This document shows positions 41,943-51,049 of a stretch of DNA of 64,000 bases, in pieces. The stretch is from Parasphingorhabdus flavimaris (GTDB taxonomy: Bacteria; Pseudomonadota; Alphaproteobacteria; Sphingomonadales; Sphingomonadaceae). Location: the NCBI RefSeq assembly GCF_013371215.1, contig NZ_JABWMH010000001.1, positions 1 through 64,000 on the forward strand. The letters are read 5' to 3'. Positions within the stretch are counted from its first letter, which is position 1. Each line of letters begins with the position of its first letter. The translations under genes were made by a program, and so were the position numbers. The notes below the pieces were generated by a model. It searched no databases and had not been told where the DNA came from. It worked only from the letters and a program-made list of their open reading frames with translations.

Positions 41943-42767
41943 ATGTCAGAACGTGTCACCATTTCCGTCAAAGATCACATAGCCGATGTCCGGTTCAACC
42001 GTCCGGAAAAGATGAACGCGCTGGATGCGGCGCAAATTGACGCGATCGTGGAAGCCGGTGAGAAGCTGGCGGCGATGGAAGGCATAAGGGCGATTGTCCT
42101 CTCGGGCGAGGGCAAGGCTTTCTGTGCCGGCCTCGACATGGGCAGCTTTGCTGCATCTGCGGCCGCTGCGGTTGAAGAAAACAAGGGCAGCGAGAGTTCG
42201 CCACTCGCCAGCACGCTCTGCGAGCGCACTTTTGGCAATGCCAATAAATATCAGCATATCGTGCTGTTGTGGCGGAAGTTGAAAGCGCCGGTGATCGCCG
42301 CTATCCATGGTCCGTGCATCGGTGGCGGTCTGCAATTTGCCAGCGCCGCCGACATTCGCGTGGTCGCGCCGGACGCGAAAATGTCGATCATGGAGATGCG
42401 CTGGGGCCTGATCCCGGATATGGGCAGCTATACGACCTGGCGGAGCTTTGTTCGCGACGACATTCTGCGCGAACTGACCTATACCAATCGTATTTTTACC
42501 GGTGAGGAAGGCAGGGAACTCGGTTTCGTAACCCATCTGTCGGACGATCCGCATGCCAAGGCAATGGAGATCGCGGCCGAGATCGCCAGCAAACATCCGC
42601 AGGCGGTACAGATCGCCAAGGATCTGATCAACAAGCTGCCCGACATGAACGAAGACGAGATATTGATGATGGAATCGGCCGGCCAGGACAAGGTCAGTCG
42701 GACGCCCAATCAGGTCGAAGCGGTGATGGCGTTCATGCAGAAACGGACCCCGAACTTCACCGACTGA
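41943..42767 (+). CDS. crotonase/enoyl-CoA hydratase family protein
   Basis: The 274-residue protein has the crotonase fold: NRPEKMNALDAAQ near 19-31, the oxyanion hole around KAFCAGLDMGSF (59-70) and HGPCIGGGLQFASAADIRV (about 121-139). The second catalytic Glu of enoyl-CoA hydratases is replaced in part: EMRWGLIPDMG follows MSI, giving a Glu in MEMRWG. Such proteins hydrate or isomerise acyl-CoA thioesters. GGATAG lies before the ATG. The next genes (thioesterase, MFS) are on the other strand. Confidence 0.85.
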   Translation: MSERVTISVKDHIADVRFNRPEKMNALDAAQIDAIVEAGEKLAAMEGIRAIVLSGEGKAFCAGLDMGSFAASAAAAVEENKGSESSPLASTLCERTFGNANKYQHIVLLWRKLKAPVIAAIHGPCIGGGLQFASAADIRVVAPDAKMSIMEMRWGLIPDMGSYTTWRSFVRDDILRELTYTNRIFTGEEGRELGFVTHLSDDPHAKAMEIAAEIASKHPQAVQIAKDLINKLPDMNEDEILMMESAGQDKVSRTPNQVEAVMAFMQKRTPNFTD

Positions 42768-42790
42768 GTAAAAGGTGCGTTGATCAGCGC

Positions 42791-42815
42791 CGTTCGTCCT
42801 GAGCTTGTCGAAGGA
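42791..42815 (+). repeat. dispersed repeat half-palindrome
   Basis: CGTTCGTCCTGAGCTTGTCG followed by AAGGA is a well-known dispersed element of many proteobacterial chromosomes, normally found as one arm of a larger palindrome. Here only one arm is present, between convergent crotonase and thioesterase genes. Confidence 0.7.
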
Positions 42816-42841
42816 GCTTGCGGAATTGTTGACCGGAACGC

Positions 42842-43276
42842 CTAGCCCTTGGTCAGCATCTTCTCGAGCTCGGCCACGACGGCTGCGCGGAGCGGCTTGC
42901 CCTCGCCATCGGTCCGGCACACGATGACGGAATCGCAGGTGGCAATGCATCGGTCATTCTGGAACATGGCCTGCGCTATGACATAGCTGGATCTGCCGAT
43001 CTTGCTGACGCCCGAGCTGACCTCAACATCGTCGGGATAATGGCCTTCGCGGAGATAGTTGATGGTCACCGCCGCGACCATGCTGCGCTCGTTCTTCGGC
43101 CGGTCGCCCCACGGTCGGAGTTCGCGGTTCAGCCTTACCCGGGCATTCTCGAACAATGCCGCAAAGGCAACATTGTTGAGATGCCGGTTCGGATCGATAT
43201 CCTGAAAGCGCGTCTGCATGACGACAGATACGGGATAGTTTTCAGCAACCAGCTGCCATGGTTCGGGACGGGTCAT
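42842..43276 (-). CDS. acyl-CoA thioesterase (hotdog fold)
   Basis: The 144-residue protein is a single hotdog domain of the 4HBT type: VVMQTRFQDIDPNRHLNNVAFAALFENARVRL (18-49, with the Asp-Asn catalytic region in QDIDPNRHLNN) and NYLREGHYPDDVEVSSGV. These enzymes split acyl-CoA thioesters in the cytoplasm. It follows the MFS gene by 6 bp on the same strand, so the two form an operon. Chain length is unknown. Confidence 0.85.
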   Translation of the reverse strand: MTRPEPWQLVAENYPVSVVMQTRFQDIDPNRHLNNVAFAALFENARVRLNRELRPWGDRPKNERSMVAAVTINYLREGHYPDDVEVSSGVSKIGRSSYVIAQAMFQNDRCIATCDSVIVCRTDGEGKPLRAAVVAELEKMLTKG

Positions 43277-43282
43277 GCGGCC

Positions 43283-44701
43283 TCAGTTCATTTTCGCTAC
43301 GAGGTCATCCTGGAGGGTCTTGCAGGCATAAATATACATGCCGCCAGCGACGAAGAATATGCTGACGATATATATGATCGCCCAGCGCAGGCCTTCCGCG
43401 CTCGCCGTCAGGCAAGCCTCCGCCTTGGCCGCGCCGAGAGCCGCTATCAGGTCTTCCGGCCTGCCCTTACAGATCTGGCCAGTCAGCTCGGCAGCAAACT
43501 GGGAGCTGGCAAGGTCTGCGCTCATCAGCATGTCGCTGGCAATCCCCATGACGAGCGGGCCACAGCCATAGCCGATGAGATTGACGATGAAGAGGAACAG
43601 CGCAACGGCGGTGGCCCGCGACTGCGGGCTCGCGACGCCCTGGCAGATGGTATATTGGGCACCGAGATAACCGTAGTGCAGGGCTGCAGCGAAGAGCAGA
43701 ACCGCCAAGGCGAGGGGTACGCTGTTTGTGGTGAAGCCTATCCAGTAGAGAGGCACGCACATGATCAGCATGACGCCGGGCAGCCACGCTACCACATTGG
43801 GAAAGCGGCCGCTCATTTTCTCGGTCAGATAGCCGGTCAGGAACGCACCGAGCGACGCGGCAAGGCCAAGCGGCACGGCAATCTGCAGCGTCACTTCAGA
43901 AATCGACAATTCGTGGACGCGCTGGAAAAAGGCGACCTGAAAATTGGTTACACCATAGCCGACAAAGGCGACCAGAGCGGCCGCAATCATGTTGATCCAG
44001 AAGCTCCGTTTGGCCGACAATTCCCGGACCGTATCTGCAATTCCCATTTTCTTGGGCTTGATCGCGGTCGGAGGGTCAGCATAGCCGCGTGGAGGTTCCT
44101 CGACCGTGAAGAGGAATATCAGGCCGAAAAGCACGCCAGGTATGCCAAGCGCCAGAAAGGCTTCGCGCCATGAAAATAATTCGGTGATCGGACCGCCAAA
44201 GGCATTGGCCAAAACGCCGCCCAGTGTAATGCCCATGGTGTAGATCGCGATCGCCCGGGCGCGACTGCGTGGCGGGAAATAGTCCGAAATGATAGAATTG
44301 GCTGCAGGCGTCAGGCCCGCTTCGCCGATGCCGACACCTATGCGGAATACGAGCAACGCGATAAAACTGCCTGCTATCCCGCACAATGCCGTCATGAGCG
44401 ACCACATGATGACGCTGGCGGCGATGATTTTTACGCGGTTCATACGCTCGGCAAGCCGGGCAATCGGGATGCCCATGACCGTGTACATGAGCGCAAAGCC
44501 GAAGCCGGATAACAGGCCGAATTGCCAATCCTGCAACTTGAACTCTTCGATGATCGGCTGGGCGACTACACCGATCAATATACGATCGATGAAGTTCAAC
44601 GTGTAGAGAAGCATCAACGAGATTATTACATAGTTCCGATAGCCGCCGGATCGATATGCCAGTCCGGTGTTGGTCACAGGCGCTGTTTGAGTTGCGTTCA
44701 T
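43283..44701 (-). CDS. MFS transporter (spinster-like)
   Basis: The 472-residue protein has twelve predicted membrane helices. The sequence [25 protein letters not shown] in helix 1, [18 protein letters not shown] in the loop 2-3 motif and [19 protein letters not shown] in helix 4-5 are typical of major facilitator carriers of the spinster-like group, common in sphingomonad degradation clusters. GGGAGAG before the ATG is a strong ribosome site. It is coupled to the thioesterase gene. The transported compound, perhaps an organic acid, is unknown. Confidence 0.88.
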   Translation of the reverse strand: MNATQTAPVTNTGLAYRSGGYRNYVIISLMLLYTLNFIDRILIGVVAQPIIEEFKLQDWQFGLLSGFGFALMYTVMGIPIARLAERMNRVKIIAASVIMWSLMTALCGIAGSFIALLVFRIGVGIGEAGLTPAANSIISDYFPPRSRARAIAIYTMGITLGGVLANAFGGPITELFSWREAFLALGIPGVLFGLIFLFTVEEPPRGYADPPTAIKPKKMGIADTVRELSAKRSFWINMIAAALVAFVGYGVTNFQVAFFQRVHELSISEVTLQIAVPLGLAASLGAFLTGYLTEKMSGRFPNVVAWLPGVMLIMCVPLYWIGFTTNSVPLALAVLLFAAALHYGYLGAQYTICQGVASPQSRATAVALFLFIVNLIGYGCGPLVMGIASDMLMSADLASSQFAAELTGQICKGRPEDLIAALGAAKAEACLTASAEGLRWAIIYIVSIFFVAGGMYIYACKTLQDDLVAKMN

Positions 44702-44943
44702 GCTCTCTCCCTTTTCTTTGGTTGATGGCCTGAACAGGCGGACAAGTCCAGCGGACTTTGATGAGCTTGAACTTGGGCTGCGAGTCGGTCGCGCGACAAG
44801 CCCGCAAGATGAAAAAAATTCACGAAACCGCTGATATCTGCTATTGTAACGGATTGTATCATTGAGTCAGGCCATTGCAATAAAGGGGGAATTATGGCGC
44901 AACGACCGCAATTCATGCAGAGAATCGCAATTTTTTGCTCCCA

Positions 44944-45543
44944 ATGGACCGGTTGTTTTCAAACATGTCAGCCATCGCTCCACCGATTCGAGCAGGCTTC
45001 TCCGACATGACCATTGCCGCAGCTGACAGATTGAATGACGGCCAGCGCGATTGTTTGCGGCTGGTGCTGGCGCATCATAATTCCAAAGAAATTGCACGGC
45101 AATTGGGAGTATCTCCGCACACTGTCGATCAACGATTGCGCACCGCCATGCGTATTTTGAACGTGCAGTCCCGCTTTGAGGCCGCTCGTGAATTTGCCGC
45201 GATCGATGCCGATGACGGATATCAACCCTTGATATATCAAGTATCGGAGGTTGAGCCAGTAGAGGAAAGCGGGAGACTGGGCACGTCAATCGGAGGGGGC
45301 GCAGACGAGCAGATCGCCTTGATCGAGGATGGTTCAAAAGTCGACGGCAAAGACGCCGGGGCAAATTTTGAATCATCCTCAACCAGGCGCCAACGTCTTC
45401 CTTTCCCGCAATATCGTGGCGAGAAAAATTATCTCAACATGGTCGAGCGGATGGGATGGATTTTGGCCATCGTGATCGGTTCGGCTTTGTCCTTCGGCGG
45501 ACTTTTGGCGGGATTGGAGGCGCTTTCCCGGCTTAAAGGGTGA
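44944..45543 (+). CDS. LuxR-type HTH protein with C-terminal membrane anchor
   Basis: About 199 residues from the first ATG. A LuxR/GerE HTH (LNDGQRDCLRLVLAHHNSKEIARQLGVSPHTVDQRLRTAMRIL) lies at the N-terminus and a single membrane helix at the C-terminus (WILAIVIGSALSFGGLLAGLEAL), joined by a polar linker. There is no receiver or ligand domain. This design is common in sphingomonads and implies a DNA-binding protein tethered to the inner membrane. The start is uncertain: ATGs at 44944, 44965 and 45007 lack ribosome sites, while a strong AAAGGGGG site serves an ATG at 44894 in another frame. Small genes and an NfrAB-like pair follow. Confidence 0.8.
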   Translation: MDRLFSNMSAIAPPIRAGFSDMTIAAADRLNDGQRDCLRLVLAHHNSKEIARQLGVSPHTVDQRLRTAMRILNVQSRFEAAREFAAIDADDGYQPLIYQVSEVEPVEESGRLGTSIGGGADEQIALIEDGSKVDGKDAGANFESSSTRRQRLPFPQYRGEKNYLNMVERMGWILAIVIGSALSFGGLLAGLEALSRLKG

Positions 45544-45630
45544 TAAACACTCGGCAGGGCCTGCGCATTCTCTCCTCGATTTGGTCATTTGGAAAGTGCC
45601 GGGACGTCAATTCCCGCGAAAGGAGTCACG

Positions 45631-45990
45631 ATGCTAAAGCAAAGACGCGATGCAGCCGAGAGGCTGGCGACGAGATTGTTCGCCACGGAAAAGGCGGTCG
45701 ACGAGGCAATCTGTAGAATGGCGGACTTGACCGGATATATGCCCACCGCGAGGACGGATGCAAAATTATCGGCTGTTTTTGGCCAGGAGGCGATATCTCA
45801 AGCGGCTGCAACATTGTCGGCACTGGTCCGAGCAAGAGGACAGCTGGTTGCGACGCACAATCGGCTGGCAGAAACCCGCGATCAGATTGGACTGCAAGCC
45901 ATGGCTATGGGAAGCGATGACATGAAGCCACCCGTGCAGGCGAAAGCGCAAAATGAAGACATCGTCAGGTTGGTTGACGATGCTGCATAG
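45631..45990 (+). CDS. small helical protein, unknown function
   Basis: The start at 45631 follows AAAGGAG by a proper distance; a 14-codon longer frame does not. The 119-residue product is soluble and helical (RDAAERLATRLFATEKAVDEAICRMADL and later ISQAAATLSALVRARGQLVATHNRLAETRD), with no signal peptide. It follows the LuxR-type gene by 87 bp. Similar small proteins accompany such LuxR-type genes in sphingomonads as far as I recall, so it may be a partner. No domain is recognised. Confidence 0.7.
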   Translation: MLKQRRDAAERLATRLFATEKAVDEAICRMADLTGYMPTARTDAKLSAVFGQEAISQAAATLSALVRARGQLVATHNRLAETRDQIGLQAMAMGSDDMKPPVQAKAQNEDIVRLVDDAA

Positions 45991-46052
45991 CTGCCGATGA
46001 ATAAATCTGTTGGCGCCGCCGTTGCGGACGTTGGAGTGAAGATCGCAGAGAT

Positions 46053-46496
46053 ATGATTTTCAACACGATTTGGGCTTATCTCTATTATATGTTTCTTCTG
46101 GTCTGCTGCGCGCATGCGATTTTTCGCGGTGCTCGAACTGAATATTTCGGGGCAGCAATCATGGTCGCGGGATCATTGTCGACTCTGGCGATTGCGAAAA
46201 TGGTGGAAAATTCCTGGACGGGTGTGGAAGCGGGCATGTTGGCGGTAGACATGATTGCTCTCGCGGCATTAATCGCCCTGGCTCTAAAATCCGATCGTTT
46301 CTGGCCGATGTGGGCAACTGCATTTCACCTGCTTGCGGTGACCATTCATACGGCAATGGCGGTGGCGCCACAGATAACGCCTTGGGCATTTGCGACCGTA
46401 GCGGCATTTTGGGCCTATCCGATGTTGCTGGCACTGGCGATTGGATCTCACGAACATGCGCCAATAATGGCGAATAGAGAGACCGATCCCCGATAG
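46053..46496 (+). CDS. small inner membrane protein, unknown function
   Basis: The 147-residue product has four or five hydrophobic helices (about 4-24, 30-48, 57-77, 83-105 and 108-130) and short loops, no signal peptide and no recognised domain. It lies between the 119-residue gene and the NfrB-like glycosyltransferase on the same strand, 62 bp and 90 bp from them, so it probably belongs to the same transcript. It might be a membrane partner of the glycosyltransferase. Confidence 0.65.
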   Translation: MIFNTIWAYLYYMFLLVCCAHAIFRGARTEYFGAAIMVAGSLSTLAIAKMVENSWTGVEAGMLAVDMIALAALIALALKSDRFWPMWATAFHLLAVTIHTAMAVAPQITPWAFATVAAFWAYPMLLALAIGSHEHAPIMANRETDPR

Positions 46497-46586
46497 CGCG
46501 ACGCGCCGATTTACACCTTCACTTGCTGACTATCACCTTCAAATTTCCGCAGCAGCGCCGCTTCTGCGAAGCAATGGAGTATTGCC

Positions 46587-48014
46587 ATGGCGAGCGACCA
46601 TATTCTGCCGGTTCTGGATGTTCTTCAAAAAGAAATGCTGCTCTTCGCGAGCCTGTGTTTTCTGATTGGTGCAATCGACGACATGGTTTTTGACGGGCTT
46701 TGGATTTTTTACCGGTTGAAACGCAGGTTGTTTGTCTATTCGCGCTATCGACGCGCAACAGTTGAAACCCTTGGCGATGCAACGCCCGATGGCCGACTCG
46801 CGATATTCGTACCCGCCTGGAACGAGGCACCGGTTATTGGTGCAATGCTGGAGCGATGTCTGCGGCAATGGAGAGCGGGTGCATATCGGATATATGTCGG
46901 CTGTTACCCCAATGATCAGGCGACCATTGCAGCGGTTGCTGCTGCAGCGGCCGGTTCGCGAGAGCTCCGGTTGGTCATCTGCCGGCAGAACGGGCCAACG
47001 ACCAAGGCGGATTGCCTCAACCATCTCTGGGATGCGCTGTGCCAGGATGAAATCGAGGAAAAGCGCAATTATGCCGGAGTGGTGCTCCACGATGCAGAGG
47101 ATCTCGTTCATCCCGAAGAGCTGAGACTGCTCCGTCATCTGGTCAGTCGGGCCGCGCTGGTTCAACTGCCGGTCATCCCGCGTCGTGCGACGAGGTCGCG
47201 GTGGATCGCAGGCCATTATGGCGATGAATTTGCCGAATTGCATGGCAAGCAGATGGTGATGCGCGAGGCGCTTGGTGCTTCGATGCCATCGGCTGGCGTT
47301 GGCTGCGCATTCGCGCGGGATGCTCTGATGAAACTTTCGGCCCGAACGCAGGGCAAGCCATTTGACGCGCAAAGCATGACCGAAGATTATGAATTGGGTC
47401 TCAAGCTGACAGAAGGAGATTCCCGGGGTATTTTTGTGCGGCTTCGCGATCAGCGCGGACAATTGGTTGCTACACAAGAGTTTTTTCCTGACAAATTGGC
47501 AGATGCCGTTCGTCAGAAAAGCCGATGGATAGCGGGGATTTCCTTGTCCGGATGGGATCGACTGGGCTGGAACAAGGGCTGGCGAGAAAACTGGATGCGA
47601 TTGCGAGATCGCAAGGCCACGATCGCCGCCATGGTCTTGGCAATCGCCTATATGGCCGTCATTTTAACAGCGATAATGCTGGTAGCAGAAATGCTGGGTT
47701 TTTACCAATTGCAGCCGGTTTCCGAATTTCTCGGGATATTGTTAGTCATCAACGCCGGAGCGTTGATATGGCGGCAGCTATTGAAAAGCTGCTTCGTCTT
47801 TGCGCTCTACGGCCTTCGCGAGGCGCTCCTGTCGATGCCGCGGACGGTCGTCGCCAATATAATCAATATCATGGCAGCGTGGCGGGCCATTGGTCACTAT
47901 ACAAGACAACTTGTAGGCGACCCGGTGAATTGGGAAAAAACAGCCCATTTCTTTCCCGACGCCAACGATGTGCAGGAGCTCAGGCCAAAATTTTCTGTTG
48001 GTGAACGGAACTGA
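46587..48014 (+). CDS. NfrB-like family 2 glycosyltransferase
   Basis: The 475-residue protein has N-terminal membrane helices (about 12-50), a GT-A domain (60-330) with IFVPAWNEAPVIGAML, the metal-binding DAEDLVHPEEL, the TEDYELGLKL and QKSRWIAG motifs of processive glycosyltransferases, and C-terminal helices (about 350-425). NfrB is the inner membrane glycosyltransferase used by phage N4 in E. coli and makes a secreted polysaccharide. This protein lacks the C-terminal c-di-GMP-binding domain of full-length NfrB. Its end overlaps the next gene. GGAG supports the start. Confidence 0.85.
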   Translation: MASDHILPVLDVLQKEMLLFASLCFLIGAIDDMVFDGLWIFYRLKRRLFVYSRYRRATVETLGDATPDGRLAIFVPAWNEAPVIGAMLERCLRQWRAGAYRIYVGCYPNDQATIAAVAAAAAGSRELRLVICRQNGPTTKADCLNHLWDALCQDEIEEKRNYAGVVLHDAEDLVHPEELRLLRHLVSRAALVQLPVIPRRATRSRWIAGHYGDEFAELHGKQMVMREALGASMPSAGVGCAFARDALMKLSARTQGKPFDAQSMTEDYELGLKLTEGDSRGIFVRLRDQRGQLVATQEFFPDKLADAVRQKSRWIAGISLSGWDRLGWNKGWRENWMRLRDRKATIAAMVLAIAYMAVILTAIMLVAEMLGFYQLQPVSEFLGILLVINAGALIWRQLLKSCFVFALYGLREALLSMPRTVVANIINIMAAWRAIGHYTRQLVGDPVNWEKTAHFFPDANDVQELRPKFSVGERN

Positions 48015-49149
48015 TGTCTTGAGTGGCGAGGCTTCCGGTGCGCCGCTTCGGGCTTTCGGAACCCTGGCGGTCATTTGGATATTGGCGCGGTTCATCGCGT
48101 GGAATGTGCCAGAAAATATTGCTCCGGGTCCGCTGGACTCCCTGCGCGGCCATGCCGCAATCCGGGACATCCGGAAGATGCACGGTACAGGAACGGCAGG
48201 CCCGGCTGGAATCCGTTCGTCGGAGCCAATGGTAAGCCGGAACATAGTAGCCAAACAGCTTGATGCGAAAAATATACCTTATCCTGCACGGCGATCGATT
48301 GAGCAGGATCCCGTCCGGTTGCCCTTCACACGGCGCCGCCATTCGCTGCTCAAGTGGCAACCGCAAATCATCGCGTACCGGCTTCCATCGATGACCTCAC
48401 TGCCACCAAACGGGAGTCTTGCCGATAGAACCCGATCGCGCGCAATGAGAGAGCAAAGCATGCCCGCGAAAGAAAACCGGCGGGGATTGACGGGCTATTT
48501 CTGGATCTTTGCCCGACAGGCGCCCCAAATCAATGGTCCGGAGGCGATCGGCACGAGGGCCGCCATCTCGAACGGGCAATATGGCGGGAGCCAGACCGGT
48601 GCCATCTTGTCTTATCCGATATTCACAAGCCCTGGTCCCGAAGTGGCGGTTTACGGGCGGCTCAGTGCCGCTTTAGCGCCCTTGGCCCAAAAGGAACTGG
48701 CTCTCGGCGGCAGGCTCCGCCTTTTTGAAAGTCTTCCGCTTTCTATTCATGCCGAACAGAGGTTCAGCGCAGAATCGGGGCGGGGCGGCGGCACGGCCTT
48801 TTTCGCGACTAGCGGAACCGGGCCGAATCCGATTATCGAAAAGATAATGATCGAGACTTACGCACAGGCAGGATATGTTCTGGGCGGCGAGAAAACGTAT
48901 TTTTTTGACGGCTTTGCAACTTTGCAGCGTCCGATCATAAAATCCGATCGCAAGAAACTGTCTATCGGAACAGGAGCCTGGGTCGGCGGTCAACGGAATG
49001 TCGCCCGTCTGGATATTGGTCCGAGAGCTGATATCCGGATCCCGCTCGGGGCTGCGGCTGCACGTATAGCGGTGGACTGGCGTGTTCGGGTTGCCGGCGA
49101 TGCGCAGCCCAGAAGCGGAGCGGCGATAACGCTTTCAACCAGCTTTTGA
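47968..49149 (+). CDS. outer membrane NfrA-C-like protein (partner of the glycosyltransferase)
   Basis: The frame overlaps the NfrB-like end; a GTG at 48001 or a TTG at 48019 are alternative starts, so the N-terminus is unsettled (393 residues at most). The C-terminal half (about 190-393) has alternating strands, including EVAVYGRLSAALAP, LRLFESLPLSIHAEQRF and a last ITLSTSF ending in Phe, as in outer membrane barrels. This matches the C-terminal region of NfrA, the outer membrane channel for the NfrB product. The N-terminal TPR part of NfrA is missing. Together they may export a polysaccharide. Confidence 0.65.
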   Translation: MCRSSGQNFLLVNGTDVLSGEASGAPLRAFGTLAVIWILARFIAWNVPENIAPGPLDSLRGHAAIRDIRKMHGTGTAGPAGIRSSEPMVSRNIVAKQLDAKNIPYPARRSIEQDPVRLPFTRRRHSLLKWQPQIIAYRLPSMTSLPPNGSLADRTRSRAMREQSMPAKENRRGLTGYFWIFARQAPQINGPEAIGTRAAISNGQYGGSQTGAILSYPIFTSPGPEVAVYGRLSAALAPLAQKELALGGRLRLFESLPLSIHAEQRFSAESGRGGGTAFFATSGTGPNPIIEKIMIETYAQAGYVLGGEKTYFFDGFATLQRPIIKSDRKKLSIGTGAWVGGQRNVARLDIGPRADIRIPLGAAAARIAVDWRVRVAGDAQPRSGAAITLSTSF

Positions 49150-49252
49150 GCGGACGGAATTTCATTCTCTTGCCGAGAACAGATTGATTTCTCGCGCTCG
49201 GCGTCGCAACGCCCTTTATCCCGCAACAAAAAGAGATTAGTCCCATAGCGAT

Positions 49253-50167
49253 ATGGACATTTATCTCCCAATTGCCAATCTTTCGGTCAATGCTTTTGTC
49301 ATCGTCCTGCTTGGCGGACTGGTGGGGATTTTGTCAGGCATGTTTGGCGTCGGCGGTGGCTTCCTGACCACTCCATTGCTAATCTTTTACGGCATTCCGC
49401 CGACCGTCGCGGCCGCTTCTGCGTCGACCCAGGTTACAGGCGCGAGCATTTCAGGCGTCGCCGCCCATATGCGCCGCAAAGGCGTCGATTTTCGAATGGG
49501 CGGAATATTGGTGGCCGGCGGGATGTTCGGGACGCTCATAGGCACGGGGCTGTTCCAGATTTTGCAACGCTGGGGCCAGATCGATACTGTTATCAACGTT
49601 CTATACGTATTGATGCTGTCGAGTATCGGCGGGTTGATGTTCAAGGAGTCCCTGCAGAGCGTCAGGGCGTTGCGGGCAGGCAAGCCTCTGCCTGCGCAAA
49701 AGCGGCGTCACCATCCGTTGGTTGCCAACCTGCCGTTCCGGTGGCGTTTCTACCGGTCCGGTCTCTATATCTCGCCGATCGCTCCGTTCCTGCTCGGCCT
49801 TCTTACGGGTATCCTGACCATGTTGCTCGGTGTCGGCGGGGGCTTTATCATGGTTCCGGCCATGCTCTATCTGCTCGGCATGGGCGCTCAGGTTGTCGTC
49901 GGAACCTCGCTGTTCCAAATTCTGTTCGTGACCATAGCGTCGACGATGATGCACAGCATGACGACCCGAGCGGTTGATATTGTCCTGGCTTCGCTACTGT
50001 TGCTGGGCAGCGTCACAGGCGCTCAGCTGGGCGCAAAATTTGCCCAAAGAATGCGACCAGAATATCTCCGGCTGGCTCTGGCATCGATGGTACTGCTCGT
50101 TGCGATACGTATGGCGCTGGGGTTGGGGTTCCAACCGGATGAAATCTACACGGTGCAACCGCTGTGA
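49253..50167 (+). CDS. TauE/SafE family sulfite-type exporter
   Basis: The 304-residue protein has two homologous membrane halves with the family motifs GILSGMFGVGGGFLTTPLLIFYGI (23-46) and GILTMLLGVGGGFIMVPAMLYLLG (about 183-206), seven to nine helices in total. The family moves sulfite, sulfoacetate or other organic anions. The next gene (TIGR02186) overlaps it by 4 bp and is its usual partner. Substrate identity remains open. Confidence 0.9.
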   Translation: MDIYLPIANLSVNAFVIVLLGGLVGILSGMFGVGGGFLTTPLLIFYGIPPTVAAASASTQVTGASISGVAAHMRRKGVDFRMGGILVAGGMFGTLIGTGLFQILQRWGQIDTVINVLYVLMLSSIGGLMFKESLQSVRALRAGKPLPAQKRRHHPLVANLPFRWRFYRSGLYISPIAPFLLGLLTGILTMLLGVGGGFIMVPAMLYLLGMGAQVVVGTSLFQILFVTIASTMMHSMTTRAVDIVLASLLLLGSVTGAQLGAKFAQRMRPEYLRLALASMVLLVAIRMALGLGFQPDEIYTVQPL

Positions 50168-50937
50168 AGCAGATTTACCAACTTTTGCTCCGGGTGGCAT
50201 CGTTGTGCGGGATTTTCGTTCTGGTCACCGCGAATACACCGGTTCTGGTACCCGAGGTGTCGCAAGATCGCATAAGCATCAGGGGCGATTTCAATGGCGC
50301 ACAATTGTTGCTTTTCGGCGCCATTACCTATCCACCCGGAACCCGCAATGCTGACCAGGCGGATATTGTCGTGGTCCTGAAAGGGCCGGTTGAATCGATT
50401 GTCGTACGCGAAAAGCAGCAGATAGCAGGTATCTGGATCAATGCGGCCAGCAGCGAGTTTCGTTCAGCTCCCGGCTATTACGCGGTAGCGTCCTCCAAGC
50501 CGATAAACGAGATTGTCGATGACAAGACTGCAGACATTTACGAACTCGGACTGGACCATCTACAGCTTTCCCCGGCAGGCGCGATTGATAGCCGGGAACT
50601 GGATCGTTTCGTTGGCGGATTGGTCGACCTGAATTCCCGCGGAGAGCTTTTTAAAAATCTGCCAAACAGCGTCAAAATCACCAATAATGTTTTGTATCAG
50701 GCGCGTATCAATCTGCCGGCGAGCGTACCGGTGGGGGATTATACGGCTGAAACATTTCTGATCCTTGATGGACGGGTCGCGGCGGCAGAAGTCAAAGAAG
50801 TGACAATCGAAAAGATCGGAATGGGCCGTTTCATTACCAATCTGTCACAGCAATATGGCTTTCTCTATGGCCTGATCGCTGTGTTCATTTCGGTAGTTCT
50901 CGGCTGGTCTGCCGGTTATCTTTTCCGCAAGATGTGA
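50164..50937 (+). CDS. TIGR02186 family envelope protein
   Basis: The 257-residue protein starts with GTG inside the TauE stop codon (4-bp overlap). It has a signal peptide (about 1-24), a periplasmic body (ISIRGDFNGAQLLLFGAI and GPVESIVVREKQQIAGIWIN are family traits) and a C-terminal membrane helix (about 232-252). TIGR02186 proteins occur almost only beside TauE-type exporters in alphaproteobacteria. A role as periplasmic partner of the exporter is inferred. Confidence 0.85.
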   Translation: MKQIYQLLLRVASLCGIFVLVTANTPVLVPEVSQDRISIRGDFNGAQLLLFGAITYPPGTRNADQADIVVVLKGPVESIVVREKQQIAGIWINAASSEFRSAPGYYAVASSKPINEIVDDKTADIYELGLDHLQLSPAGAIDSRELDRFVGGLVDLNSRGELFKNLPNSVKITNNVLYQARINLPASVPVGDYTAETFLILDGRVAAAEVKEVTIEKIGMGRFITNLSQQYGFLYGLIAVFISVVLGWSAGYLFRKM

Positions 50938-51049
50938 TGCTGGCGGCTCTTCGGATTCAGCTGTTTATATTTCTGCCGCGCCGGTAAATCTTCCTTAACC
51001 ATGATCCTCTAGTCCGGTTTTTAGACCAGTAAAAACAGGAAAAACGGCT

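Noticed and set aside
41946..42950. Minus-strand frame of 334 codons over the crotonase gene
   Set aside because: Antisense shadow that also overlaps the thioesterase gene.
43040..44173. Plus-strand frame of 377 codons over the MFS and thioesterase genes
   Set aside because: Antisense shadow; the minus strand encodes clear membrane helices and a hotdog domain.
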